From an uncultured Eubacteriales bacterium (GTDB lineage: Bacteria; Bacillota; Clostridia; Lachnospirales; Cellulosilyticaceae), in the NCBI GenBank assembly GCA_900551325.1, contig URVM01000002.1, forward strand, positions 124,001 to 188,000: DNA of 64,000 nt, read 5' to 3'. The position numbers and the translations under genes were made by a program. Position 1 is the stretch's first letter; each line of letters opens with the position of its first letter. Below are positions 1 to 8,158 of this stretch, piece after piece. The notes beneath the pieces are model-generated. The model ran no database searches. It was not told the origin of the DNA and saw only the letters and a list, made by a program, of their open reading frames with translations.

Positions 1-1126
1 CAACTACACCTGAGAAAAATAATGTAATCCCAGTAAGGAAAGCAACTGTTACTGCTGTAAGTCCTGTTCTACCACCCTGCATAACACCTGATGCCGATTC
101 AATATAAGTAGATACTGTTGGAAGTGAAAAAACTGCACTCACTGTAGTTGCAATAGAGTCTACAACTAAAGCTTTGTTCATATTTTTTGGCTCACCATTT
201 TCATCTTTTAGGTTAGCCTTCTCACTAATACCTACAAAAGTTCCAATACTATCAAACATATCTACTAAAGAGAAACTTAAAATAACCATTACTACTGTAC
301 TAATCATCCCAATAATACCTGCACCATTTTGACTAAATAAACCTACAAAATCCATCTTAAAAAATGTTGGCATAGGTGATGGTGGCATCATAAATAATTG
401 CATATTTTCTGTTTGTGTAATCCCCATTGGAATACCTATAATAGTTGTTACTACAATGCCTATTAGCATAGCTCCTTTTACATTACGAGCCATTAATACA
501 AGTGTAATAACAAGTCCTATAATAGTTAATAAAGTTTCAGGACTTGTAAAATCTCCTAATTGAACAAGTGTCCCACTATTAGGAATAATAATTCCACCTG
601 ATTTTAAACCAATTAAAGCGATGAAAAAACCAATACCTGATGTTATAGCTAATTTTAAATTATTTGGTAGTGCATTTACAATCATCTGTCTTAATGATGT
701 TACAGTACAAATAATAAATAAAATACCTGAAATAAATACAGCCGCTGCTGCTTGTTGCCAAGTAAAGCCCATAGTTAAACAAACACCATAAGTAAAGAAA
801 GCCACAAGTCCCATTCCTGGTCCTAGTACATAAGGTAAGTTAGCATAAAATCCCATAAATAATGTGGATGCTGTAAACATGAGACAAGTTGATGTAAAGA
901 TTGCCCCTACTACAGGGTCATTTAAAATAGTAAAACCATTAGCACCATCACCTAATGCTCCGGCACTATTCATTCCTGCCCCTTTTAACACATTTGGAAT
1001 AACCAATATAGCATAGGCTAAAGTAATAAATGTCGTAAGCCCTGCTAATATTTCTGTTCTAACATTTGTGTTATTTGCTCTTAATTTAAAAACTCTTTCT
1101 AGTATGTTTTCTTTTTGTCCTTTCAT
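1..1126 (-). CDS. NCS2/AzgA-type purine (guanine/hypoxanthine) permease, C-terminus cut by window edge
   Basis: Reading from an ATG at 1126 the frame stays open to base 1, giving about 375 residues of a hydrophobic protein. Family proteins are about 430-460 residues, so roughly 60-80 C-terminal residues are missing. Recognisable AzgA/PbuG features are the N-terminal ERVFKL and the ILAGLTTFITLAYAILV segment, a GPGMG motif, and the cytoplasmic stretch with DMFDSIGTFVG. These proteins import hypoxanthine, guanine or adenine by cation symport in the cytoplasmic membrane. An AAGGAGG ribosome binding site lies 5 nt before this ATG; a second ATG directly upstream (1129) is too close to it. The guanine-class purine riboswitch upstream supports a guanine/hypoxanthine substrate. 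Exact purine preference is inferred. Confidence 0.9.
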   Translation of the reverse strand, partial: MKGQKENILERVFKLRANNTNVRTEILAGLTTFITLAYAILVIPNVLKGAGMNSAGALGDGANGFTILNDPVVGAIFTSTCLMFTASTLFMGFYANLPYVLGPGMGLVAFFTYGVCLTMGFTWQQAAAAVFISGILFIICTVTSLRQMIVNALPNNLKLAITSGIGFFIALIGLKSGGIIIPNSGTLVQLGDFTSPETLLTIIGLVITLVLMARNVKGAMLIGIVVTTIIGIPMGITQTENMQLFMMPPSPMPTFFKMDFVGLFSQNGAGIIGMISTVVMVILSFSLVDMFDSIGTFVGISEKANLKDENGEPKNMNKALVVDSIATTVSAVFSLPTVSTYIESASGVMQGGRTGLTAVTVAFLTGITLFFSGVV

Positions 1127-1145
1127 CATTGCCTCCTTTTTATAA

Positions 1146-1190
1146 TAAAAAAACTACCATCAGATTCATCGGTGAATCCAATGGTAGTTA
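1146..1190 (-). terminator. Riboswitch-controlled intrinsic terminator
   Basis: On the minus strand AACTACCAT, GATTCA, loop CCGA, TGAATC and ATGGTAGTT form a long hairpin followed by seven T, just before the permease ribosome binding site. Its 5' arm contains ATTCACC (1177-1171), which can instead pair with GGTGAAT (1251-1245) at the 3' strand of aptamer stem P1. Ligand binding would lock P1, free the terminator and switch the permease off. Confidence 0.85.
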
Positions 1191-1247
1191 CTTGAAAAAG
1201 GCTTTATCATCTATTTGATAAAACCCTATGACTACATTCATAGTATT

Positions 1248-1318
1248 CACCCATAGCAAAGAAATTTACGGTTTCTTTGTAGAGACTGTCAGCCCTTATT
1301 GCCAACATTATATGGATG
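1248..1318 (-). promoter_or_regulatory. Purine riboswitch aptamer, guanine class
   Basis: On the minus strand the P1 arms CATCCAT (1318-1312) and ATGGGTG (1254-1248) pair. P2 is GTTGGC/GCTGAC with loop AATAAGG. P3 is AAAGAAA/TTTCTTT with loop CCGTAAA. The J2/3 segment AGTCTCTAC and J3/1 GCTATG match the xpt-type core. The specificity base before TATGGG (xpt position 74) is C, which selects guanine or hypoxanthine rather than adenine. It lies in the leader of the purine permease gene, as expected for the family. Confidence 0.93.
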
Positions 1319-1440
1319 GTGTAATTAATTTTAAAGCTATTATAGACTCTTAGTATAAATTATGTCAACTCTTTTATTTTAATTTAATTAAGATCTATTC
1401 AATTTCAATTAGATGAATAACCCTCTTCCTATTAATTTTT

Positions 1441-1854
1441 CTACTTCCAAATTTCTTTTTGACCTCTAATTTTCTCCTCAGTACATACTCCACTTTTATA
1501 CCATTCACAATGACTACAGATGAGATGAAAAGTTGTAGATGAAAAGTTTTTATAAATTTTTTCTTTTATTTCTTGAAATGAATAGATTTCATCTTCTTTT
1601 AATCCATAGTTTTCTAAAGTTGCCTGATCTAAGGTTCTGACTTTATCAGAACTTATACATAAATTTTCTTTTAAATTGGGGCATACGACACACAAACTAT
1701 CATTTTGTTTTTCTAAAACAATCATTTGTTCTGGATTATTTCTTAAATGTTCTACAATACAATTCATGTTCTCTACAAATTGCTTACTATATCCTTTGCC
1801 TTCATAAAAAAACAAACAATTAATGTGATGTGGTCTAAGCTTGAGCACGTCCAT
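1441..1854 (-). CDS. DUF1284 domain protein
   Basis: The protein has 137 residues, and the whole length fits the DUF1284 family. The N-terminal signature LRPHHINCL, then FYEGKGYS and FVENM, is clear. Two cysteine groups follow, CVVCPN with a further Cys (residues 55-66) and CSHC with a further Cys (about 113-123), which suggests bound metal or an iron-sulfur cluster. The molecular function is not known to me. The ATG at 1854 overlaps the end of bioY by 20 bp, so translation is probably coupled to it. Biotin-regulated co-expression follows from the shared operon, but a role in biotin use is only a guess. Confidence 0.85.
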   Translation of the reverse strand: MDVLKLRPHHINCLFFYEGKGYSKQFVENMNCIVEHLRNNPEQMIVLEKQNDSLCVVCPNLKENLCISSDKVRTLDQATLENYGLKEDEIYSFQEIKEKIYKNFSSTTFHLICSHCEWYKSGVCTEEKIRGQKEIWK

Positions 1855-2383
1855 TTATAACACTCCTTACTTGTTTTTTTACTTGAAGAGCAACAACTAG
1901 AGCTACTCCTGTTAAAATAAGATCCTTTAAAATAAATGGATAAACCCCTGCTATCATTGCTTCTCCAAAAGACATATTGAGTACCATTTTAAGCTGTAAA
2001 GTTCCAATCATATACTGCAAAATAAGCCCCATATAAGTTCCAATTATAAGTATACTTTTATTTTTTTGCTCCGCTACTTTTCCAACTATGTATGCAAGTA
2101 ATATAAAACCTAAAATATAGCCACCAGTGGGCCCTACAATTACATTAAAGCCTCTATTAAAATTTGCAAACACTGGTATACCTATTCCTCCTATAAGAGT
2201 ATAAACAATCATACTAAGTGTAGCCAATTTACTTTCTAGTATAACTGCAAGAATAATAGCACCAAATACTTGTAGTGTAAGCGGTACTGTTGGAATAGGA
2301 ATAGATAGTTGGGAAAATACTCCCATTAGTGCTGCCCCTAATCCTACTATTACTAGTTCTTTTGTGCTTAATTTCTTATTCAT
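1835..2383 (-). CDS. bioY: BioY biotin transporter, ECF substrate-binding component
   Basis: This 182-residue integral membrane protein has about six hydrophobic helices. The family signatures are IPTVPLTLQVFGAI near residue 32 and VGPTGGYILGF near residue 84, with IYTLIGGIGIPVFANF between them. BioY is the S component that binds biotin and docks on the ECF energising module (EcfA1/A2/T), or works alone at low efficiency. No ecfAT genes are in the window, so a shared module elsewhere is likely. The DUF1284 gene overlaps its 3' end. A BirA-type operator lies upstream (2437-2468), so repression by biotin-loaded BirA is expected. Confidence 0.95.
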   Translation of the reverse strand: MNKKLSTKELVIVGLGAALMGVFSQLSIPIPTVPLTLQVFGAIILAVILESKLATLSMIVYTLIGGIGIPVFANFNRGFNVIVGPTGGYILGFILLAYIVGKVAEQKNKSILIIGTYMGLILQYMIGTLQLKMVLNMSFGEAMIAGVYPFILKDLILTGVALVVALQVKKQVRSVINGRAQA

Positions 2384-2436
2384 ATGCTTTCCCCCTATAT
2401 AATTTCATAATTATATGATAATACATTTTTCTTTTT

Positions 2437-2468
2437 TAGTAAACTTTAAAATTATTTAAGGTTTACTT
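2437..2468 (-). promoter_or_regulatory. BirA operator upstream of bioY
   Basis: The plus strand reads TAGTAAACT (2437-2445), 14 bases, then GGTTTACTT (2460-2468). This is the BirA box architecture TTGTAAACC-N14/15-GGTTTACAA with near-matching half-sites and exact N14 spacing. It sits about 55-85 bp before the bioY start codon, over the presumed promoter. Confidence 0.8.
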
Positions 2469-2617
2469 TTTTTGTTTTTAATACTCTCCCCTCTATCTAT
2501 TTGGTTATTAAACTATAAAATATTTCTACTTCCCCTTCACCTCATTACAATATAAAATCTACTGAATATCTAATCACTTAAAAAGTTTTCTCTACATTTT
2601 AATTGAGTCATAATATG

Positions 2618-2656
2618 AAAAAAGCAGATACTCTTTATAAAGTGTATCTGCTTTTT
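2618..2656 (-). terminator. Intrinsic terminator after the phosphodiesterase gene
   Basis: A near-perfect hairpin, AAAGCAGATAC with GTATCTGCTTT arms around a short loop, is followed on the minus strand by a run of T. It lies 14 bp beyond the stop codon at 2670. Confidence 0.85.
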
Positions 2657-2669
2657 AGTACTTAACTTT

Positions 2670-3212
2670 TTATATATGTTTTTCTTTTAACTTTTCGCCT
2701 TCAAGGGTATACACTTCTAGTACACCTTTCTCATAAAGAGCATATGTTGCTGGTCTACCTTCTTTTGGCAAGCTAATAGAACCTGGATTACAATGAATGA
2801 TACCTTCTCGCTCCTCTATCTCCCAGAGATGGGTATGACCATATAAAAACACATCTCCCTTATGAAGAACAGGTAGTTTTTCTACACTGTAATGGTGTCC
2901 GTGAGTTGCAAAAAGCTTAACCCCTTCATCCATAATAATTGTATATTCTGCTAAACAAGGAAAGCTTAAAACCATTTGATCTACTGTAGCATCACAGTTT
3001 CCGCCTACACAAATGATTTTATCTTTATAATTATTTAGTAGTTGCACTACTTCTTGTGGGTTATGCCCTTCTGGTAAAGGATTGCGTGGTCCATGATAAA
3101 GTACATCTCCTAGAATAATCATTAAATCACATTGTTTTTCTTCGAATATTTCTAGCATACGTTTTGTACGACTACTAGAACCGTGTATATCTGAGAAAAT
3201 TAAGTATTTCAT
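2670..3212 (-). CDS. yfcE: YfcE-type metal-dependent phosphodiesterase
   Basis: The protein has 180 residues, the usual size for the YfcE/MJ0936 branch of calcineurin-like phosphoesterases. The metal-binding signatures appear in order: SDIHGS (residue 7), GDVLYHG (about 35), GGNCD (about 70), THGHH (about 104), GHTH (about 125) and NPGS (about 142). Such enzymes hydrolyse phosphodiesters with bound Mn or similar metals; the natural substrate is not established. It is cytosolic, with no signal peptide. It starts at an ATG behind a strong TAAGGAGG site and appears monocistronic, with its own terminator. Confidence 0.9.
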   Translation of the reverse strand: MKYLIFSDIHGSSSRTKRMLEIFEEKQCDLMIILGDVLYHGPRNPLPEGHNPQEVVQLLNNYKDKIICVGGNCDATVDQMVLSFPCLAEYTIIMDEGVKLFATHGHHYSVEKLPVLHKGDVFLYGHTHLWEIEEREGIIHCNPGSISLPKEGRPATYALYEKGVLEVYTLEGEKLKEKHI

Positions 3213-3353
3213 TTTATAATCCTCCTTATATATTTATCTTATATGTTTCTGCACGTGTATACTTATTTTATATATCTACTTATAATGATATTACTTATAA
3301 AGTAAGCTTAAGTTTATATCTATTATAATTGTATCTAGTATAGTTCTATCTTA

Positions 3354-4127
3354 TTAATGTTTCTGCAAATAGTTTAATTCTTGTAGCCAGACCAGTGATT
3401 GTATAAGCTTGTGTTCATCACTTATTTCTAAACTCCAAGAGGCCTTAGGTGCATAAACTTTAAGCATTGAGAGAATATGTTCCATAGGTAAACTTCCATT
3501 AAGTAAACCATCATGTGCATCTTTTGTTCCATCATTATTATGCAAATGCACATAACCAATTCTCTCACCTAAACCTTTAATCCACTCTTCTACTGGTACC
3601 TTGCTATAGGCATTTATATGCCCAATATCTAGACATACTTTGAAATTAGGATGACCTATTTGATCTATTATTTCCTTTAGTAATCTCCAATCTAAATCTA
3701 ACACATTTTCAATATAAAAAGTACAACTTTCTACTTTATCTTCTAAAAACTCTTTCCAAAAACTTATAACATTTTCTAGCCAATACTGATCTGGATAAGT
3801 ATTAGGCATATAGCCTGTATGAAAAATCATTTCACTTACTCCAAAGTTCAGGGCTGCCTTATATGCCGCTTCAAAACGTTCCCTTGTAAGTTGCTTAACT
3901 TTTTTATCACAACTCCCTGGCAAAAGATCTAAAAAAGGTCCATGAAAAGTTAGAGGTACTTCTAAAGTTTGAAAATCTTTCTTGTAATAGTCAATAGATT
4001 GTTCTAACTCATCTAATATAAAACCAATACTAAAGCTTATAACTTCTAAGCCTATATTATAAGTTTCTACTATTTCCTTTAACTTAGGGGTTTCTAATAA
4101 CTGAGAGATATAAATGATAGGTATCAC
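3354..4127 (-). CDS. Sugar phosphate isomerase/epimerase-like TIM-barrel protein (AP endonuclease 2 superfamily)
   Basis: The protein has 257 residues. TIM-barrel signatures include LTFHGPF near residue 60, MIFHTGY near 100, YIENVLDLD near 138, VCLDIGHINAY near 163 and YVHLHNNDG near 192. The His and Glu residues fit the metal-binding centre of xylose-isomerase-like and endonuclease IV-like enzymes. Bacterial members are usually sugar isomerases or epimerases, but the substrate cannot be told from sequence. The start is taken as the GTG at 4127, behind AGAAGGA. No sugar gene lies next to it. A DNA-repair role is less likely because typical Nfo motifs are not evident. Confidence 0.8.
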   Translation of the reverse strand: MIPIIYISQLLETPKLKEIVETYNIGLEVISFSIGFILDELEQSIDYYKKDFQTLEVPLTFHGPFLDLLPGSCDKKVKQLTRERFEAAYKAALNFGVSEMIFHTGYMPNTYPDQYWLENVISFWKEFLEDKVESCTFYIENVLDLDWRLLKEIIDQIGHPNFKVCLDIGHINAYSKVPVEEWIKGLGERIGYVHLHNNDGTKDAHDGLLNGSLPMEHILSMLKVYAPKASWSLEISDEHKLIQSLVWLQELNYLQKH

Positions 4128-4446
4128 TCCTTTTCCTTCTTTATACCTTACTTACTTCCTATATTATACTAAATTTTATAAATCTCAAATACTTATCTTA
4201 TTATTTATTTTATAAATCAGCCTGTAGCATAGTGTTTAAATCTCTATAAAATTAAATACTTAATAATAGGAAATGGTCTATAAAACCAGTATAAATTTAC
4301 TAGTTTCATAGACCATTTCCTATTTAGTCACCTTTTATATACTAATATGTGGTAACTTATTTTATTACTTTTATTGCATTTATTGAATTTGTTACATTTA
4401 TGCATCTATTGTATCTGTTGCATTTGTTTTACTGATTCCTTTTAGC
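4128..4446. other. 319-base intergenic region with one strong hairpin
   Basis: No ORF is supported here. It holds the upstream region of the isomerase gene and the long hairpin at 4268-4324 downstream of the CoA-disulfide reductase gene. The rest is AT-rich with no other structure I can defend. Confidence 0.7.
4268..4324 (-). terminator. Long perfect hairpin, probable terminator or 3' stabiliser
   Basis: A 17-bp perfect outer stem (AATAGGAAATGGTCTAT and its complement) encloses a second 9-bp stem. The only inner mismatch is C-A read on the plus strand but G-U on the minus strand, so the structure is better as minus-strand RNA, downstream of the gene ending at 4447. There is no clean T tract after it, so termination is less sure than hairpin formation. 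Confidence 0.6.
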
Positions 4447-6147
4447 TTATTTAAAATTATAAGCTGTCACAATTGGGTCTCTATCTGTTACTTGATCTTG
4501 GAAATATTCATATAAACAAATACCTAAATAACTACCTGTTACATTATATACATTATTAAAGCCTAGTTGCTGTAAAGCGAGTACAGCATTGTAACTTCTC
4601 TGCCCACTTCTACAATGTAGATATACAGGCTCATCTTTTGGAATCTCATCTAGATGCTCCCTGAGGGTACTTAGTGGAATATTTTTTACACCGTTTAGAT
4701 GACCCGCTGCATATTCACCTGGTTCACGTACATCAATAAATGTAGCACCTTTTTCTAAAAGTGGACGTACTTGATCAGGAAGAATTTGCTTAAAGTTACC
4801 TTCAAGTAAATTAACAGCAATCATTCCTGCATAGTTTACAATATCTTTTGCTGTTCCAAAAGGTGGTGCATAGCAAAGTTCTAAATCCTGTAAATCATAA
4901 ACTGTACCACCAAATTTAATAGTGGTTGCAATCACGTCAATACGTTTATCTACATTCCCTTTACCTATAGCCATTGCACCTAATACTTTACCACTTGGTA
5001 CTTCATAAAGCATTTTAAAATACATAGGATGACTATCTGGCATAAGTCCCACTTTATCTCCTAAAATAAAATAAACTTTATCATATTGAATATCTAGATT
5101 TAAAGCCTTTATTAAGCTTTCATTTAATCCTGTTGAAGCACCATTATAGTCAAATACTTTAATAGCTGAACTTCCTATAAAAGCTTTTGGTGTAACTTTT
5201 TTACCGTGAATATGATCTGCAGCTGCTCGTGCTTCTTTTTGTGCTGGTCCAGCAAGTGTAAGCTTAGTCATTTGCCTAGTTAAAGCATGAGGTACTTCAA
5301 TGGCATCCCCTACTGCATAAATATCTGGATCACTTGTTTGATACATTTCATTAACTGCTATACCACCTGTTGATCCCAGTGTAAGTTCAGCACCTTTTGC
5401 TAAGTCATTTTCTGCAGCTACACCTACTGCCATAATAACAGCTTGTGCTTGAATGCTGTCTCCTGATTGTAATACTATCTTTTCTTCTTCAAAGTGACTT
5501 ACAGGTGTACCTAGTACCAACTTAATACCATGATCATGAAGTTCTTTGTGGAAGATTTGTACAATATCTTCATCAAAAGGACGTAAAATCTGATTTGTTG
5601 CTTCTATAAGGGTTACATCAAATCCTGCTTCTTTTAAGTTTTCTGCTACTTCAATACCGATATAGCCACCTCCAATAACAGAAACCTTTTCTACCTTTTT
5701 CTCTGTTATAAAAGTTTTAATACCAGCTATATCTACCACATTACGTACTGTAAAAGTTGGTATTTTATCTAATCCTTTAAAAGGTGGTACAATCGGCTTA
5801 GCACCTGGAGATAAAATTAATTTATCATAGGTTTCAGTATAACTTTCACCTGTTCCATGATTTTTAATAGTAACTGTCTTATGCTTTCTATCTATAGCTA
5901 TAACCTCTTGATTTACTCTTGCATCAATACGGTATTGACTCGCAAACTTTTCTGGATTCATAAGAACTAATCTACTTGCTGGCTCAATCATACCACTTAG
6001 ATGATATGGCAGTGCACAGTTTGAAAAAGAAACATGTGGCCCTTTTTCAAACATTATAATCTCATCATTTTCTCCTAAACGTCTAAGTCTTGCAGCAGCA
6101 GATGCACCACCTGCTACACCACCTACAATAATATATTTTTTACTCAT
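4447..6147 (-). CDS. CoA-disulfide reductase with C-terminal rhodanese domain
   Basis: The protein has 566 residues. An N-terminal FAD-binding motif, GGVAGGASAAARLRRL, is followed by the single redox-active cysteine in SFSNCALPYHLSG (Cys44), typical of CoA-disulfide or CoA-persulfide reductases. The NAD-binding motif is VIGGGYIGIE near residue 158, and the second FAD motif YAVGDA is near 277. A rhodanese domain fills about residues 455-550, with the active-site loop HCRSGQRS (Cys512). Such fusions reduce CoA disulfides, persulfides or polysulfides with NAD(P)H. The single-domain rhodanese gene lies just upstream (gap 21 bp), forming an operon for sulfane sulfur handling. Confidence 0.92.
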   Translation of the reverse strand: MSKKYIIVGGVAGGASAAARLRRLGENDEIIMFEKGPHVSFSNCALPYHLSGMIEPASRLVLMNPEKFASQYRIDARVNQEVIAIDRKHKTVTIKNHGTGESYTETYDKLILSPGAKPIVPPFKGLDKIPTFTVRNVVDIAGIKTFITEKKVEKVSVIGGGYIGIEVAENLKEAGFDVTLIEATNQILRPFDEDIVQIFHKELHDHGIKLVLGTPVSHFEEEKIVLQSGDSIQAQAVIMAVGVAAENDLAKGAELTLGSTGGIAVNEMYQTSDPDIYAVGDAIEVPHALTRQMTKLTLAGPAQKEARAAADHIHGKKVTPKAFIGSSAIKVFDYNGASTGLNESLIKALNLDIQYDKVYFILGDKVGLMPDSHPMYFKMLYEVPSGKVLGAMAIGKGNVDKRIDVIATTIKFGGTVYDLQDLELCYAPPFGTAKDIVNYAGMIAVNLLEGNFKQILPDQVRPLLEKGATFIDVREPGEYAAGHLNGVKNIPLSTLREHLDEIPKDEPVYLHCRSGQRSYNAVLALQQLGFNNVYNVTGSYLGICLYEYFQDQVTDRDPIVTAYNFK

Positions 6148-6168
6148 TTAAATCACTCCTTTATTTTT

Positions 6169-6489
6169 TTACTGTTTAAACTTACCTGAGTAAGCACCAA
6201 ATCCACCTTTAACATTAATTACTTTATAACCTAATTTCTTAAGTTGTGCTACTGTTCTTCCACTTCTCATACCAGATTGGCACATTAAGTAGTAACTTTC
6301 TTCTTTCTTTAAATATTGACTTGGATTATTTAATAAGCTTCCCATAGGTATGTTTTTTGCCGTCTTAATAGTTCCAAACTTTACTTCTTCTGGCTCTCTT
6401 ATATCAATTAAATTTATTTTCCCAATTAAATTATCTATCTCATTTACAAGAATAGACTCTGTATCACTCTTTTTAAATAATGAAAACAT
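6169..6489 (-). CDS. Single-domain rhodanese
   Basis: This 106-residue protein is one rhodanese domain, with the N-terminal INLIDIREPEEV and the active-site loop CQSGMRS (Cys70). It probably carries sulfane sulfur as a cysteine persulfide and passes it to partners. There is no signal peptide, so it is cytosolic. It is the first gene of the operon with the CoA-disulfide reductase-rhodanese. The ribosome binding site is AAGGAGG. A predicted Crp/Fnr-dependent promoter lies upstream (6693-6734). Confidence 0.9.
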   Translation of the reverse strand: MFSLFKKSDTESILVNEIDNLIGKINLIDIREPEEVKFGTIKTAKNIPMGSLLNNPSQYLKKEESYYLMCQSGMRSGRTVAQLKKLGYKVINVKGGFGAYSGKFKQ

Positions 6490-6656
6490 ATATTGCCTCC
6501 TTATATTTTTTTATGATTATTTATACTCTCTTATTTATTTAATCCTATTTAGTTGATTCTATCTATTTAACTCTATTTACTCAATCCTACCTGCTTAATT
6601 CTATTTGTTTAGTTTGAACTACTTAGTTATATTTATGAATTGCATTATTGCACTAG

Positions 6657-6672
6657 GTGACTGTTATGTCAC
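6657..6672. promoter_or_regulatory. Perfect palindrome GTGAC-N6-GTCAC in the rhodanese leader
   Basis: GTGAC (6657-6661) and GTCAC (6668-6672) flank six bases. It lies about 14-29 nt downstream of the predicted rhodanese start site, so it could be a second regulator site or an RNA hairpin. The half-site resembles the two -41 dyads but the spacing differs. Confidence 0.45.
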
Positions 6673-6692
6673 TTGATTTACTTCATATCTTT

Positions 6693-6734
6693 ATTATATA
6701 GAAGAATGAATAAGATGTATGTGATGGAGTCACT
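6693..6734 (-). promoter_or_regulatory. Predicted class II Crp/Fnr-type promoter of the rhodanese operon
   Basis: On the minus strand AGTGA-CTCCA-TCACA (6734-6720) is a 15-bp dyad centred on 6727. A perfect TATAAT -10 lies at 6698-6693 with no recognisable -35. The predicted start is near 6686, so the dyad is centred at -41, the classical class II activator position. Confidence 0.6.
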
Positions 6735-6809
6735 AACTTTTTCTTTTTCCTAGCATAAATTTGCTTTTATGTCTATACTATTAATAAAAAGGTAAAAGGT
6801 GGGTGTCCT

Positions 6810-7493
6810 ATGATTAATCAAGATGATCAAGCTTTTCTAACACAACATTTAAACTTTTGGGATCATATTACTCCTGATGAACAAGCTTTACTTTTCCAGC
6901 ATACAAATTCTGTTCAATTTACAGCTGGTCAGTCACTACATAGTGGGGATCGAGATTGCATTGGTATTTTGCTCGTAAAAAAAGGTTGCCTTCGTACTTA
7001 CATGCTTTCAGATAAGGGAAAAGATATTACTCTTTATCGACTTTACCCTGGAGATTTATGTATCTTATCTGCTTCTTGTATTTTGCAAAATATTACTTTT
7101 GATGTGCATATTGACGTAGAAGAAGATAGCGAAGTTTTACTTATTCATACTTCTATTTTTGCTAAGCTTGTAAAAGAAAATATATATGTTGAAAATTTTT
7201 CTAACAAAGTGGCAGTAGATCGATTTTCCGATGTAATGTGGGCCATGGAACAAATTCTCTTTATGAGTTTTGATGAACGTCTTGCCCTCTTCTTATTAGA
7301 TGAATCTGCTAAATGTGGTTCTAATACTATTAAACTTACCCATGAGCAAATTGCAAAATATATGGGTAGTGCAAGAGAAGTTGTATCTCGTATGCTTAAG
7401 TATTTCCAACAAGAAGAACTAGTAAGCCTAAGCCGTGGTGGCGTAACAATAAAAGATAAGACAAAGCTTAAAAAACGTTTTTTATTTTCTTAA
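6810..7493 (+). CDS. Crp/Fnr-family transcriptional regulator
   Basis: The protein has 227 residues. A cyclic-nucleotide-binding-like barrel covers about residues 15-130, with GILLVKKGCLRTY and LYRLYPGDLCILSASCIL. A C-terminal winged helix-turn-helix covers about residues 150-220, with LTHEQIAKYMGSAREVVSRMLKYF as the helix-turn-helix. It lies between two sulfur operons and is divergent from the rhodanese genes. Cysteines near residue 50 and in the ILSASCIL stretch could sense redox or sulfide, but no FNR-type four-Cys cluster is present. I infer that it controls the sulfur genes on either side, since related dyads sit before both. Confidence 0.88.
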   Translation: MINQDDQAFLTQHLNFWDHITPDEQALLFQHTNSVQFTAGQSLHSGDRDCIGILLVKKGCLRTYMLSDKGKDITLYRLYPGDLCILSASCILQNITFDVHIDVEEDSEVLLIHTSIFAKLVKENIYVENFSNKVAVDRFSDVMWAMEQILFMSFDERLALFLLDESAKCGSNTIKLTHEQIAKYMGSAREVVSRMLKYFQQEELVSLSRGGVTIKDKTKLKKRFLFS

Positions 7494-7510
7494 CCTATCT
7501 TATTCTTTAC

Positions 7511-7557
7511 AAAAAGAGTGTTTCTAAACTATTTCTTAGTTTATGAAACACTCTTTT
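7511..7557. terminator. Bidirectional terminator between regulator and transporter genes
   Basis: Arms AAAAAGAGTGTTTC and GAAACACTCTTTT form a strong stem with A/T tracts on both sides. It serves the converging genes ending at 7493 (plus) and 7575 (minus). Confidence 0.85.
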
Positions 7558-7574
7558 AACTTATATGCTTAGTT

Positions 7575-8156
7575 CTATTTGTTTAATGCTTTATTTTTCT
7601 TTTGAAAAGGATATACTGGTAGTACAAATGCAATAAGCATAAATAAGATTCCTACTAAGAATAAACCACTATAACCTATATTAAACACTGATGGGAATTT
7701 ATCAGATATGTTGAACCAAGTGAGTTTGCCTAAATTCATAGTATCAAATAATCCCATGTTTTTGAACATTCCATAGGTAAGTGAAAAGGCAAAAGCACCA
7801 AATAATCCACCCACAACTGTTGCTATACCTTTTTTAAAGCCTCCACTTGTTGTAGCAACTACACAAGTTCCTGGGCAAGTTCCAATGCTTCCAAATCCTA
7901 TTCCAAAAATCAACCCTCCAATAAGTACACCCAAATGTGTTGTTTTAATACTTAAATGAGATGGATCAAAAATACCTAACATGCTAGAAGTAGCAAGTAA
8001 TGTACTTGCAAAACCTATTGCAAAAAATATAATTTTCATTAAACCTAAATCTTGAAAACGTAGCATACCTAAAAGCTTTTTAGATTGCGATGCACCTACA
8101 TAATATAGAGCTGCTCCGAATAAACCACCTAATAAAATAGCAAGTAAAATATTCAT
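7575..8156 (-). CDS. YeeE/YedE-family sulfur-compound transporter, second half
   Basis: This 193-residue membrane protein has about five helices. The family signature is GFGSIGTCPGTCVVATTSGG near residue 88, whose cysteines are the ones thought to relay thiosulfate or sulfane sulfur through YeeE-type channels. It starts 2 bp after the stop of the upstream half, and both halves together match a full-length YeeE/YedE protein of about 350-400 residues. It probably imports thiosulfate or a related sulfur species for the rhodanese enzymes nearby; the exact substrate is inferred. Confidence 0.85.
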   Translation of the reverse strand: MNILLAILLGGLFGAALYYVGASQSKKLLGMLRFQDLGLMKIIFFAIGFASTLLATSSMLGIFDPSHLSIKTTHLGVLIGGLIFGIGFGSIGTCPGTCVVATTSGGFKKGIATVVGGLFGAFAFSLTYGMFKNMGLFDTMNLGKLTWFNISDKFPSVFNIGYSGLFLVGILFMLIAFVLPVYPFQKKNKALNK

Positions 8157-8158
8157 TA

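Larger units (their letters stand above)
6490..6809. other. 320-base divergent regulatory region between the rhodanese operon and the Crp/Fnr gene
   Basis: It holds a TATAAT -10 for the minus operon with a dyad at -41 (6693-6734), a second palindrome (6657-6672), and a weak promoter for the regulator (TATACT at 6774-6779 with no good -35). The stretch nearest the rhodanese start is repetitive CTATTTA-rich sequence. No gene is supported here. Confidence 0.65.
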
